Part shown: piece by piece, positions 1 to 5,211 of the stretch
Position numbering within the stretch: the stretch's first letter is position 1
How the letters are laid out: every line of letters starts with the position of its first letter
NCBI GenBank assembly: GCA_002373165.1
Contig: DFJS01000012.1
Span: 1 to 6,876 of the forward strand
Direction of reading: 5' to 3'
From: Ruminococcus sp. UBA3665
Lineage (GTDB): Bacteria; Bacillota; Clostridia; Oscillospirales; Ruminococcaceae
Length of the DNA: 6,876 nt
The notes under the pieces: generated by a model
What the model was told of the DNA's origin: nothing
What the model saw: only the letters and a program-made list of their open reading frames with translations
Database searches by the model: none
Made by a program: the position numbers and the translations under genes

Positions 1-274
1 CGTCCTTGATGCCCTTGTCAGCAGCGGCCTTGGCAACCAGTTCGCCGACTTTCTTGGCACCTTCGATGTTGCCGCCGTTGGCATCAAAACCCTTTGCCAT
101 GCTGGAAGCACTGGCCAGTGTTACGCCGTTGACATCATCGATTACCTGTGCATAGATATGCTTTGCGCTGCGGAATACGCACAGGCGCGGAACTTCAGGA
201 GTTCCGGAAATCTTGTTGCGGACACGTGCGTGTCTTTTCAGACGAGCTTTATTGCTGTCGAATTTTTTAATCAT
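1..274 (-). CDS. rplR: 50S ribosomal protein L18, 3' end cut off by window
   Basis: L18 binds 5S rRNA together with L5 and helps seat it in the central protuberance of the large subunit. The visible part is the first 91 residues. It opens with MIKKFDSNKARLKRHARVR, the basic N-terminal tail, followed by the RNA-binding core (PRLCVFRSAKHIYAQVIDD, about residues 33-51) and the helix around GAKKVGELVAKAAADKG. Members of the family are usually near 120 residues, so about 30 C-terminal residues lie beyond position 1. The ATG at 272-274 is chosen because AAAGGAG (284-290) precedes it by 9 nt and the N-terminus matches the family. It starts 20 nt after the rplF stop. In the canonical order rpsE (S5) would follow outside the window. 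The identification is secure; only the missing end is unseen. Confidence 0.95.
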   Translation of the reverse strand, partial: MIKKFDSNKARLKRHARVRNKISGTPEVPRLCVFRSAKHIYAQVIDDVNGVTLASASSMAKGFDANGGNIEGAKKVGELVAKAAADKGIKD

Positions 275-294
275 AACCGTTTACTCCTTTCTGC

Positions 295-840
295 TTACTT
301 TTTGCCCTTGCCGGCCTTACCTTCCTTGCGGATGATATGCTCGCCAAGATAATGAATACCCTTGCCCTTGTACGGTTCAGGCAGTCTCTTTTCGCGTACT
401 TCGGCAGCAAACTGGCCAACCTTCTGCTTGTCAATTCCCTTGATGATAATCTGGTTCGGCTGCGGAACTTCGATAGAAATTTCGTCAGTTTCCGAAACAA
501 TTACCTGATGGGAAAAGCCCAGGTTCATGACCAGGTTCTTGCCCTGCTTTGCAGCACGGTAGCCGACACCGTCAATTTCGAGAGTTTTGCTGTAGCCGTT
601 GACAACGCCTTCAATCATGTTATGAATCAGGGTTCTTGTCAGGCCGTGCAGGCTTCTGTGCTTCTTATCATCAGACGGTCTTGTGACCTGAATCTCGCCG
701 TCTTTCAGTTCAATGCCCAGTTCTTTGGAAAACTGCTGGCTGAGTGTGCCTTTTGCGCCTTTTACTGTTACAAAATTATCTTCCACCTTGACTTCTACAC
801 CGGCAGGAACAGTAATCGGCATTCTGCCAATTCTTGACAT
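295..840 (-). CDS. rplF: 50S ribosomal protein L6
   Basis: L6 binds 23S rRNA near the sarcin-ricin loop at the base of the L7/L12 stalk, in the factor-binding region of the 50S subunit. The protein has 181 residues, normal for bacterial L6. It consists of two related alpha-beta domains (about residues 1-82 and 83-181). The N-terminus MSRIGRMPITVP and the C-terminal signature PEPYKGKGI (residues 154-162) are diagnostic. The position after GKGI is His163, where most family members I recall have a basic Lys or Arg. A Lys/Gly-rich tail (KEGKAGKGKK) ends the protein. The frame is open upstream to another ATG at 886-888. The ATG at 838-840 is preferred because TAAGGAGG lies 8 nt before it and the family N-terminus begins there. 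The rpsH stop forms part of that ribosome binding site, so translation is probably coupled to S8. Confidence 0.97.
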   Translation of the reverse strand: MSRIGRMPITVPAGVEVKVEDNFVTVKGAKGTLSQQFSKELGIELKDGEIQVTRPSDDKKHRSLHGLTRTLIHNMIEGVVNGYSKTLEIDGVGYRAAKQGKNLVMNLGFSHQVIVSETDEISIEVPQPNQIIIKGIDKQKVGQFAAEVREKRLPEPYKGKGIHYLGEHIIRKEGKAGKGKK

Positions 841-848
841 GATATTTT

Positions 849-856
849 CCTCCTTA
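849..856 (-). promoter_or_regulatory. Ribosome binding site of rplF fused to the rpsH stop codon
   Basis: On the minus strand the bases read TAAGGAGG. The TAA is the stop of rpsH (S8) and AAGGAGG is a full Shine-Dalgarno sequence 8 nt before the rplF ATG. It decides the rplF start over an in-frame ATG 48 nt upstream, and it places terminating and initiating ribosomes at the same spot. Confidence 0.9.
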
Positions 857-1252
857 CCAGATGTATGCCAGGACTTCGCCGCCGACATTCAGTGCTCTTG
901 CCTTCTTGTCAGTCATAATGCCCTTGGATGTGGATACGATTGCAATGCCCAGTCCTTTGCGAACTTTCGGCATATCTTCACAGCTTGAATAAATACGCAA
1001 GCCCGGCTTGGAAACCCTGCGCAGACCGGAAATTACCGGAGTTCTGTCCTCTGTATATTTCAGAGTTACTCTGATAACGCCCTGTTTGCCGTCGTCCACG
1101 ATCTGGAAGCCCTTGATATAACCCTCGTCTGCGAGAATCTGTGTGATGGCCTTCTTCACGTTGGATGCAGGAATGTCAACCGTGGCGTGCTTTGCAGTGC
1201 TTGCATTGCGGATTCTTGTCAGCAGATCCGCGATAGTATCTGAAATTTGCAT
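854..1252 (-). CDS. rpsH: 30S ribosomal protein S8
   Basis: S8 is a primary 16S rRNA-binding protein of the central domain of the small subunit. In Escherichia coli it is also the translational repressor of the spc operon, binding the mRNA near the start of rplE; whether this holds here is not shown by the sequence. The protein has 132 residues, the usual bacterial length. The N-terminal domain begins MQISDTIADLLTRIRNA. The C-terminal domain carries the family signature GIAIVSTSKGIMTDKKA (residues 102-118) and ends GGEVLAYIW, a typical S8 terminus. The ATG at 1250-1252 has AAGGAGG (1263-1269) 10 nt upstream. It lies 24 nt after rpsN and 13 nt before rplF. Nothing in the protein is unusual. 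Confidence 0.97.
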   Translation of the reverse strand: MQISDTIADLLTRIRNASTAKHATVDIPASNVKKAITQILADEGYIKGFQIVDDGKQGVIRVTLKYTEDRTPVISGLRRVSKPGLRIYSSCEDMPKVRKGLGIAIVSTSKGIMTDKKARALNVGGEVLAYIW

Positions 1253-1276
1253 GCCTATGAGACCTCCTTCTTAAAA

Positions 1277-1462
1277 TTACCAGCTTGCCTTCTTAACACC
1301 CGGAATCTGACCATCGTTTGCCAGTTCTCTGAAGCAAATGCGGCAAATGCCGTATTTTCTCAGATAGGCGTGCGGTCTGCCGCAGATCTTGCATCTGGTG
1401 TAAGCTCTGGTAGAATACTTCGGTGTTCTCTGCTGCTTGTTGATCATTGCTTTTTTAGCCAT
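1277..1462 (-). CDS. rpsN: 30S ribosomal protein S14, zinc-binding type (S14 type Z)
   Basis: S14 sits in the head of the 30S subunit, contacts 16S rRNA near the A site and is needed for late assembly. At 61 residues this is the short form found in many Gram-positive and thermophilic bacteria; the zinc-free form is about 90-100 residues. Four cysteines in two CxxC pairs, C24/C27 (CKIC) and C40/C43 (CRIC), form the expected zinc site. The C-terminus GQIPGVKKASW is characteristic. The ATG at 1460-1462 follows AGGAGG (1472-1477) by 9 nt. The rplE stop TGA overlaps this Shine-Dalgarno sequence, so coupling with L5 is likely. In Bacillus subtilis this zinc form (also written rpsZ) is replaced by a zinc-free paralogue under zinc starvation. 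No such paralogue is visible here. Confidence 0.97.
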   Translation of the reverse strand: MAKKAMINKQQRTPKYSTRAYTRCKICGRPHAYLRKYGICRICFRELANDGQIPGVKKASW

Positions 1463-1476
1463 TTGGTTTTCCCTCC

Positions 1477-2016
1477 TCAGTCAGCGAACGGTGCGCCCAG
1501 AAGCTTCAGCAGCTCTTTGGCCTCTTCGTCGGTCTGTGCGGTTGTAATAAAATTGATGTCCATGCCGCGCACTTTGTCAATTTTATCATACTCAATTTCA
1601 GGGAAAATCAGCTGTTCCTTGATGCCGGTGGAGTAATTGCCTCTGCCGTCAAAGGAATTGCCGTTAATGCCGCGGAAGTCACGTACACGGGGGAAAGCAA
1701 CGTTGAACAGCTTGTCAACGAAATCGTACATTCTTTCGCCTCTCAGGGTTACTTTCACGCCAATGGGCATACCCTCACGCAGCTTGAAGTTTGCGACAGA
1801 TTTTTTGGCACGGCAGACAACCGGCTTCTGACCTGTGATTGCTGCAAGGTCGTTCATAATAGCATCAATAACTTTGGAATTTTCCTTTGCCTCGCCTGCG
1901 CCGACGTTGATAACAACTTTATCCAGCTTCGGAATCTGCATGGTGCTCTTGTAGCCGAATTTCTGCATCAGAGCGGGCGCAATGGTATTGGTATACTGTT
2001 CTTTTAATCTGGCCAT
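1477..2016 (-). CDS. rplE: 50S ribosomal protein L5
   Basis: L5 binds 5S rRNA and 23S helix 84 in the central protuberance and contacts P-site tRNA and the 30S head. The protein has 179 residues, the standard length. The L5 signature region lies at about residues 31-43 (LDKVVINVGAGEA). Other family segments are TGQKPVVCRAKKSVANFKLREG (about 61-82) and the C-terminal domain with FPRVRDFRG and the terminus LLKLLGAPF. The frame is open upstream to an ATG at 2089-2091, inside rplX. The ATG at 2014-2016 is chosen because AAGGAG (2025-2030) lies 8 nt before it and family homology starts there. The stop is TGA, the only non-TAA stop among the fifteen gene ends visible in the window. It overlaps the Shine-Dalgarno sequence of rpsN. 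Confidence 0.97.
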   Translation of the reverse strand: MARLKEQYTNTIAPALMQKFGYKSTMQIPKLDKVVINVGAGEAKENSKVIDAIMNDLAAITGQKPVVCRAKKSVANFKLREGMPIGVKVTLRGERMYDFVDKLFNVAFPRVRDFRGINGNSFDGRGNYSTGIKEQLIFPEIEYDKIDKVRGMDINFITTAQTDEEAKELLKLLGAPFAD

Positions 2017-2024
2017 TTGCGATT

Positions 2025-2032
2025 CTCCTTTA
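2025..2032 (-). promoter_or_regulatory. Ribosome binding site of rplE abutting the rplX stop codon
   Basis: The minus strand reads TAAAGGAG. TAA ends rplX and AAGGAG, sharing its first base with the stop, is the Shine-Dalgarno sequence 8 nt before the rplE ATG. It decides the rplE start against the longer open frame that runs back into rplX. Confidence 0.85.
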
Positions 2033-2386
2033 CTCGAAAGACTTGCCGCACTTTTTGCACTGGCGGAGCTTCTTGCCGTCTTCCACAACATGGCCTACTC
2101 TGGTAGGCTGGCCGCATTTAGGGCAAACAAGCTGAACTTTAGAAGCATAAACCGGAGCTTCTGCTCTTACAATATTGCCGGACTGTCCCATAGCAGTAGG
2201 CTTAAGATGCTTGGTAACCATGTTGATGTTCTCTACAATTACCTTACCTTCCTTGGGGCTTACTTCTACAATCTTGGAAGTCAGGCGGCCTTCTTCCTTC
2301 TTGTCGGGATTCTTGTATTTATATTCATCTTTGCCGGTGCGCAGAATAACGGTATCACCTTTTTTTACATGAAGCTTTGCACTCAT
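2030..2386 (-). CDS. rplX: 50S ribosomal protein L24 with KOW-region insertion and C-terminal CxxC pairs
   Basis: L24 is an early assembly protein of the 50S subunit and lies beside the peptide tunnel exit. The protein has 118 residues, longer than the usual 100-105. The N-terminus MSAKLHVKKGDTVILRTGKD is a clear L24/KOW start. The normal continuation, roughly KGKxGKV, is replaced by a longer charged stretch (EYKYKNPDKKEEGRLTSK, about residues 21-38), so the second KOW glycine appears lost. Family sequence resumes with PKEGKVIVENINMVTKH (about 44-60). The C-terminal part carries two CxxC pairs, C88/C91 and C110/C113, which could bind zinc. The ATG at 2384-2386 has AAGGAGG 8 nt upstream. An in-frame GTG at 2393-2395 is rejected because it overlaps that site. 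The gene identity is certain; the effect of the insertion is unknown. Confidence 0.95.
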   Translation of the reverse strand: MSAKLHVKKGDTVILRTGKDEYKYKNPDKKEEGRLTSKIVEVSPKEGKVIVENINMVTKHLKPTAMGQSGNIVRAEAPVYASKVQLVCPKCGQPTRVGHVVEDGKKLRQCKKCGKSFE

Positions 2387-2393
2387 TTTCTGC

Positions 2394-2402
2394 ACCTCCT
2401 TA
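2394..2402 (-). promoter_or_regulatory. Ribosome binding site of rplX fused to the rplN stop codon
   Basis: The minus strand reads TAAGGAGGT: the rplN TAA overlaps a near-perfect anti-16S sequence 8 nt from the rplX ATG at 2384-2386. An in-frame GTG at 2393-2395 falls inside this element and so cannot be the start it serves. Confidence 0.9.
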
Positions 2403-2768
2403 CAGTACTTCCGGTGCCAGAGAAAGAATCTTCATATAGTCTTTTTCACGAAGTTCTCTTGCAACCGGTCCAAAGATACGGGTACCTCTGGGGTTTTTGT
2501 CTTCTCTGATGATAACAGCAGCATTTTCGTCAAAGCGGATATATGTGCCGTCTTCTCTTCTCAGACCCTTAGCGGAGCGGACAATTACAGCTTTCACAAC
2601 ATCGCCCTTTTTTACCACACCGCCGGGTGTTGCTTTCTTAACGGATGCTACGACAACATCACCGATATTGGCATATCTTCTGCGTGTACCGCCTAATACT
2701 CTGATACACATCAGCTCTTTTGCGCCGGTGTTGTCTGCAACCTTCAGATAAGTCTGCATCTGAATCAT
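2400..2768 (-). CDS. rplN: 50S ribosomal protein L14
   Basis: L14 binds 23S rRNA and forms an intersubunit bridge with 16S helix 44. In some bacteria it is also the target of the silencing factor RsfS. The protein has 122 residues, the exact family length. It begins MIQMQTYLKVADNTGAKELM and carries the family signature region ASVKKATPGGVVKKGDVVKA (residues 41-60). It ends RGTRIFGPVARELREK with terminus LSLAPEVL. Residue 4 is Met where Gln or Glu is common, a minor change. The ATG at 2766-2768 has AGGAGG (2778-2783) 9 nt upstream. This is the first gene of the spc block, 30 nt downstream of rpsQ. That gap could hold at most part of a promoter, so read-through from the S10 block is the likely main route of expression. 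Confidence 0.98.
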   Translation of the reverse strand: MIQMQTYLKVADNTGAKELMCIRVLGGTRRRYANIGDVVVASVKKATPGGVVKKGDVVKAVIVRSAKGLRREDGTYIRFDENAAVIIREDKNPRGTRIFGPVARELREKDYMKILSLAPEVL

Positions 2769-2798
2769 GGGATGCTTCCTCCTCTCAGTATTGCTTGA

Positions 2799-3056
2799 TT
2801 ACTTAGCCTTTTCGATGATGTTGACAACGCGCCATCTCTTGTCTTTCGAGAGCGGACGTGTTTCCATAACAGATACGCGGTCGCCTACTTTGCATTCGTT
2901 GTTTTCATCATGTGCCTTCAGTCTTACGGTTCTCTTGATGATTTTTTTATACAGCGGATGCTTTACGTTGTCGATAATTGCAACAACAACAGTTTTGTCC
3001 ATTTTGTCGCTGACAACCAGGCCGGTTCTTGTCTTTCTCAGATTTCTTTCTGCCAC
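2799..3056 (-). CDS. rpsQ: 30S ribosomal protein S17, GTG start
   Basis: S17 is a primary 16S rRNA-binding protein of the 5' domain, an OB-fold protein needed early in 30S assembly. It has 85 residues, the usual length. The N-terminus is (M)AERNLRKTRTGLVVSDKMDK (residues 1-21), and the conserved region HPLYKKIIKRTVRLKAHDE (about 33-51) is followed by VGDRVSVMETRPLSKDKRW. The start codon is GTG at 3054-3056, the only non-ATG start seen in the window. It is supported by TAGGAGG (3064-3070) about 8 nt before it and by homology beginning there. No upstream ATG in frame offers a better start. The gene begins 17 nt after rpmC. It is the last gene of the S10 block. Confidence 0.96.
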   Translation of the reverse strand: MAERNLRKTRTGLVVSDKMDKTVVVAIIDNVKHPLYKKIIKRTVRLKAHDENNECKVGDRVSVMETRPLSKDKRWRVVNIIEKAK

Positions 3057-3063
3057 AGCGTTA

Positions 3064-3070
3064 TCCTCCT
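3064..3070 (-). promoter_or_regulatory. Ribosome binding site deciding the rpsQ GTG start
   Basis: The minus strand reads AGGAGGA, 7-8 nt before the GTG at 3054-3056. Its strength and spacing support GTG as the true start of S17, where no ATG fits the family N-terminus. Confidence 0.85.
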
Positions 3071-3073
3071 ATC

Positions 3074-3277
3074 TTACTTTGCGCTCTGTGCGAGCTCTGC
3101 TTCACGCAGACAGGTTTTCACACGTGCAATGTCCTTCTTAACAGCCTTCACTTTTGCTGTGTTTTCCAGCTGATTGACAGCAAGCTGGAAGCGGAGTGCA
3201 AAAAGCTCTTCCTTGAGGCTGACAAGCTTCTGGTTCATTTCTTCGACAGTCATCTCTTTGATTTCTGTTGCTTTCAT
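3074..3277 (-). CDS. rpmC: 50S ribosomal protein L29
   Basis: L29 is a small two-helix hairpin protein at the peptide tunnel exit, next to L23, where it helps form the docking area for signal recognition particle and trigger factor. It has 67 residues, the normal size. The long first helix begins MKATEIKEMTVEEMNQKL. The family signature is around ELFALRFQLAVNQLENT (residues 24-40), followed by VKKDIARVKTCLRE. The ATG at 3275-3277 has AAGGAGG (3288-3294) 10 nt upstream. The rplP stop TAA provides the start of that Shine-Dalgarno sequence. It lies between rplP and rpsQ as expected. The sequence is ordinary. Confidence 0.97.
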   Translation of the reverse strand: MKATEIKEMTVEEMNQKLVSLKEELFALRFQLAVNQLENTAKVKAVKKDIARVKTCLREAELAQSAK

Positions 3278-3292
3278 GCGTAACTCCCCTCC

Positions 3293-3721
3293 TTATTCTG
3301 CGTCAGCGGTTTCGGTTTCTTTTACAACAAACTTGCATTTGATGGGCAGCTTATGCATTGCAAGACGCATAGCCTCTCTTGCAGTTTCTTCCGGAACGCC
3401 TTTAATTTCAAACAAAACTCTGCCGGGCTTCACAACAGCCACCCAGTATTCCGGAGAACCTTTACCGGAACCCATTCGGGTTTCAGCAGGCTTTTCTGTA
3501 ATAGGCTTGTCGGGGAAGATTTTAATCCATACCTGACCGCCTCTCTTGATATATCTGGTCATAGCGATACGGGCAGATTCGATCTGGTTGGAAGTAATCC
3601 ATGCAGGTTCAAGAGCCTGGAGACCATAATCGCCGTAAGTCACAGTATTGCCTCTGTAAGCCTTGCCTGTCAGGCGGCCTCTGTGAACTCTTCTGTACTT
3701 AACTCTCTTGGGAAGCAGCAT
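3293..3721 (-). CDS. rplP: 50S ribosomal protein L16
   Basis: L16 binds 23S rRNA near the A-site tRNA elbow and the peptidyl transferase region and is a late assembly protein of the 50S. It has 142 residues, within the usual 137-145. Diagnostic parts are the N-terminus MLLPKRVKYRRVHRGR, GLQALEPAWITSNQIESAR (about 33-51) and the signature RMGSGKG (82-88) followed by EYWVAVVKPGR. Arg82 corresponds to the arginine that is hydroxylated in Escherichia coli L16. The terminus is an acidic tail, ETETADAE. The ATG at 3719-3721 overlaps the rpsC stop by one base (TAATG). Its Shine-Dalgarno sequence AAGGAGGT (3730-3737) lies inside the last codons of rpsC. Translation is therefore probably coupled to S3. 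Confidence 0.98.
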   Translation of the reverse strand: MLLPKRVKYRRVHRGRLTGKAYRGNTVTYGDYGLQALEPAWITSNQIESARIAMTRYIKRGGQVWIKIFPDKPITEKPAETRMGSGKGSPEYWVAVVKPGRVLFEIKGVPEETAREAMRLAMHKLPIKCKFVVKETETADAE

Positions 3722-4527
3722 TACTTGTTACCTCCTTCTCTTTTTGCGTTGCGTGCATTATTATAAGCGCGTCTGTTCTCGCCGCGGAAACCGCCGCTGC
3801 TGTGGTCGCGCTGTTTCTTTTCGCCGTTTCTGAAATCCTTGCGCGGAGGCTTCTTGTCGCTCTTCTCTCTTGCAGCGGCAGCCTTGGCAACATCACCTTT
3901 CAGCACTTCGCCCTTGTAGATCCATACTTTTACGCCAAGCTTGCCGTAAGTGGTATCGGCTTCTGCAAAACCGTAATCAATATCAGCTCTGATTGTCTGG
4001 AGCGGAATTGTGCCTTCGTGATAGCTTTCAGAACGTGCAATTTCGGCACCGGCCAGTCTGCCGGAAACCATGACTTTAATGCCCTTGGCATTAAGTCTCA
4101 TTGCTCTGCTGATGGACTGCTTCATAGCGCGTCTGAAAGAAACACGGTTTTCAAGATCAAGCGCAATTTTTTCAGCCACAAGCTGTGCGTCCATATCAGG
4201 CTGCTTGATTTCCAGGATATTAATAGCAACCTGCTTTTTCATCATTTTTTCCAGCTGAAGTCTCAGCTTTTCAATTTCTGTGCCGCCCTTGCCGATTACC
4301 AGACCGGGTTTTGCACAGTGAATATGGATTCTTACCTTGTCTTCTGCGAAGCGTTCGATTTCTACGCGCGGAACACCCATAGGCTTGAGTGTTTTCAGAA
4401 TAAAGTTTCTGATATTGTAGTCTTCTACCAGCATATCGCCGAAGTCAGCCTTTTTGGCATACCAGCGGGAATCCCAGTCTTTAATTACACCAACACGGAG
4501 ACCGTGCGGATTAACCTTCTGGCCCAT
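3721..4527 (-). CDS. rpsC: 30S ribosomal protein S3 with long basic C-terminal tail
   Basis: S3 lies in the head of the 30S subunit at the mRNA entry tunnel and takes part in mRNA unwinding. It has 268 residues, against about 210-235 in most bacteria. The N-terminus MGQKVNPHGLRVGVIKDWDS is classical. A type II KH domain has its GKGG loop at 79-82 (LVIGKGGTEIEKL). The C-terminal domain includes SGRLAGAEIARSE (155-167), IDYGFAEADTTYGKLGVKVWIYKGE (about 183-207). From about residue 212 a tail of some 57 residues follows, rich in Lys, Arg, Asn and Gly (for example KKPPRKDFRNGEKKQR), probably disordered. The ATG at 4525-4527 has AAGGAGGT (4534-4541) 7 nt upstream. It follows rplV by 18 nt and overlaps rplP by one base. 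Confidence 0.97.
   Translation of the reverse strand: MGQKVNPHGLRVGVIKDWDSRWYAKKADFGDMLVEDYNIRNFILKTLKPMGVPRVEIERFAEDKVRIHIHCAKPGLVIGKGGTEIEKLRLQLEKMMKKQVAINILEIKQPDMDAQLVAEKIALDLENRVSFRRAMKQSISRAMRLNAKGIKVMVSGRLAGAEIARSESYHEGTIPLQTIRADIDYGFAEADTTYGKLGVKVWIYKGEVLKGDVAKAAAAREKSDKKPPRKDFRNGEKKQRDHSSGGFRGENRRAYNNARNAKREGGNK
3730..3737 (-). promoter_or_regulatory. Ribosome binding site of rplP inside the 3' end of rpsC
   Basis: The minus strand reads AAGGAGGT, 8 nt before the rplP ATG at 3719-3721. It is read as codons near the S3 C-terminus (the EGGN region), so the end of the S3 tail is partly set by this signal. Confidence 0.9.
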
Positions 4528-4545
4528 TACTTAACCTCCTTGGGA

Positions 4546-4884
4546 TTAGTCTTCTTTTTCTGCAACCACAATTGTGATGTGGGATGTTCTTTTCAGAATC
4601 CGGTAAGCTCTGCCCTGAGCACGCGGCATAATGCGCTTCATGATCGGGCCGGGCGTCACATAGCATTCAGAAACATAAAGATTGTTCTTGTTCATGCTGT
4701 GGTTATTGTCTGCATTTGCAATAGCGGACTTCAAAAGCTTTTCCAGAATCGGACTTGCTGCCTTGGGTGTGAGGCGAAGTGTTGCCAGTGCTTTTTCTGT
4801 AGACTGATTTCTGATTAAGTCCAGTACAATCTGTACTTTTCTCGGGGAGATGCGGACATTGTTCAGAGTTGCTCTAGCTTCCAT
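4546..4884 (-). CDS. rplV: 50S ribosomal protein L22
   Basis: L22 touches all 23S rRNA domains and its beta-hairpin lines the peptide exit tunnel near the macrolide site. It has 112 residues, a usual length. The N-terminus MEARATLNNVRISPRKVQIV is typical. The extended hairpin lies at about residues 78-101, with GPIMKRIMPRAQGRAYRILK followed by RTSHITIVV. The hairpin tip looks complete, with no deletion of the sort known from macrolide-resistant L22 variants. The ATG at 4882-4884 has AAGGAGG (4893-4899) 8 nt upstream. It lies 21 nt after rpsS and 18 nt before rpsC. Confidence 0.98.
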   Translation of the reverse strand: MEARATLNNVRISPRKVQIVLDLIRNQSTEKALATLRLTPKAASPILEKLLKSAIANADNNHSMNKNNLYVSECYVTPGPIMKRIMPRAQGRAYRILKRTSHITIVVAEKED

Positions 4885-4905
4885 TCTTAGTTCCTCCTTC
4901 CGCTA

Positions 4906-5190
4906 TTACTTCTTGCCGTTGTTGGATGTCTTAGAACCTGCATGACCCTTAAATGTTCTGGTAGGTGCAAATTCGCCGAGCTTGTGGCCAACCATATCTT
5001 CTGTCACATAAACCGGCACATGTTTTCTGCCGTCATGCACAGCAAAGGTATGTCCGACAAAATCCGGAAAGATAGTAGAAGAACGGCTCCATGTCTTGAG
5101 CACTTTCTTCTCGCCGGCCTCGTTCATGGCAACGACTCTCTTCAGGAGAACTTCCTGCACATAAGGACCTTTTTTGATACTTCTGCTCAT
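4906..5190 (-). CDS. rpsS: 30S ribosomal protein S19
   Basis: S19 forms a complex with S13 in the 30S head, binds 16S rRNA and contacts A- and P-site tRNA and bridge partners. It has 94 residues, the usual length. The sequence begins MSRSIKKGPYVQEVLLKRV. It contains WSRSSTIFPDFVGHTFAVHDG (about 34-54) and the family signature DGRKHVPVYVTEDMVGHKLG (53-72), followed by EFAPTRTFKGH. A short basic tail ends it. The ATG at 5188-5190 has AAGGAGG (5200-5206) 9 nt upstream. It lies between rplB and rplV, 21 nt from each. The two 21-nt gaps resemble one another in sequence. Confidence 0.98.
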   Translation of the reverse strand: MSRSIKKGPYVQEVLLKRVVAMNEAGEKKVLKTWSRSSTIFPDFVGHTFAVHDGRKHVPVYVTEDMVGHKLGEFAPTRTFKGHAGSKTSNNGKK

Positions 5191-5211
5191 GATTTAGTTC
5201 CTCCTTTCCGA

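Noticed and set aside
337..837. A 166-codon plus-strand frame opposite rplF
   Set aside because: It is an antisense shadow of L6 with no family resemblance.
841..888. A 16-residue N-terminal extension of L6
   Set aside because: It overlaps the rpsH 3' end, lacks homology, and the TAAGGAGG site serves the ATG at 838-840.
2017..2091. A 25-residue N-terminal extension of L5
   Set aside because: It would lie within the 3' part of rplX and has no family match. A good ribosome binding site precedes the ATG at 2014-2016.
2393..2395. In-frame GTG as an earlier start of rplX
   Set aside because: It overlaps the Shine-Dalgarno sequence, while the ATG 9 nt further on has correct spacing and matches the L24 N-terminus.
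3802..4818. A 338-codon open frame on the plus strand, opposite rpsC and rplV
   Set aside because: Same reason: it mirrors codon bias of conserved minus-strand genes and resembles no protein I know.
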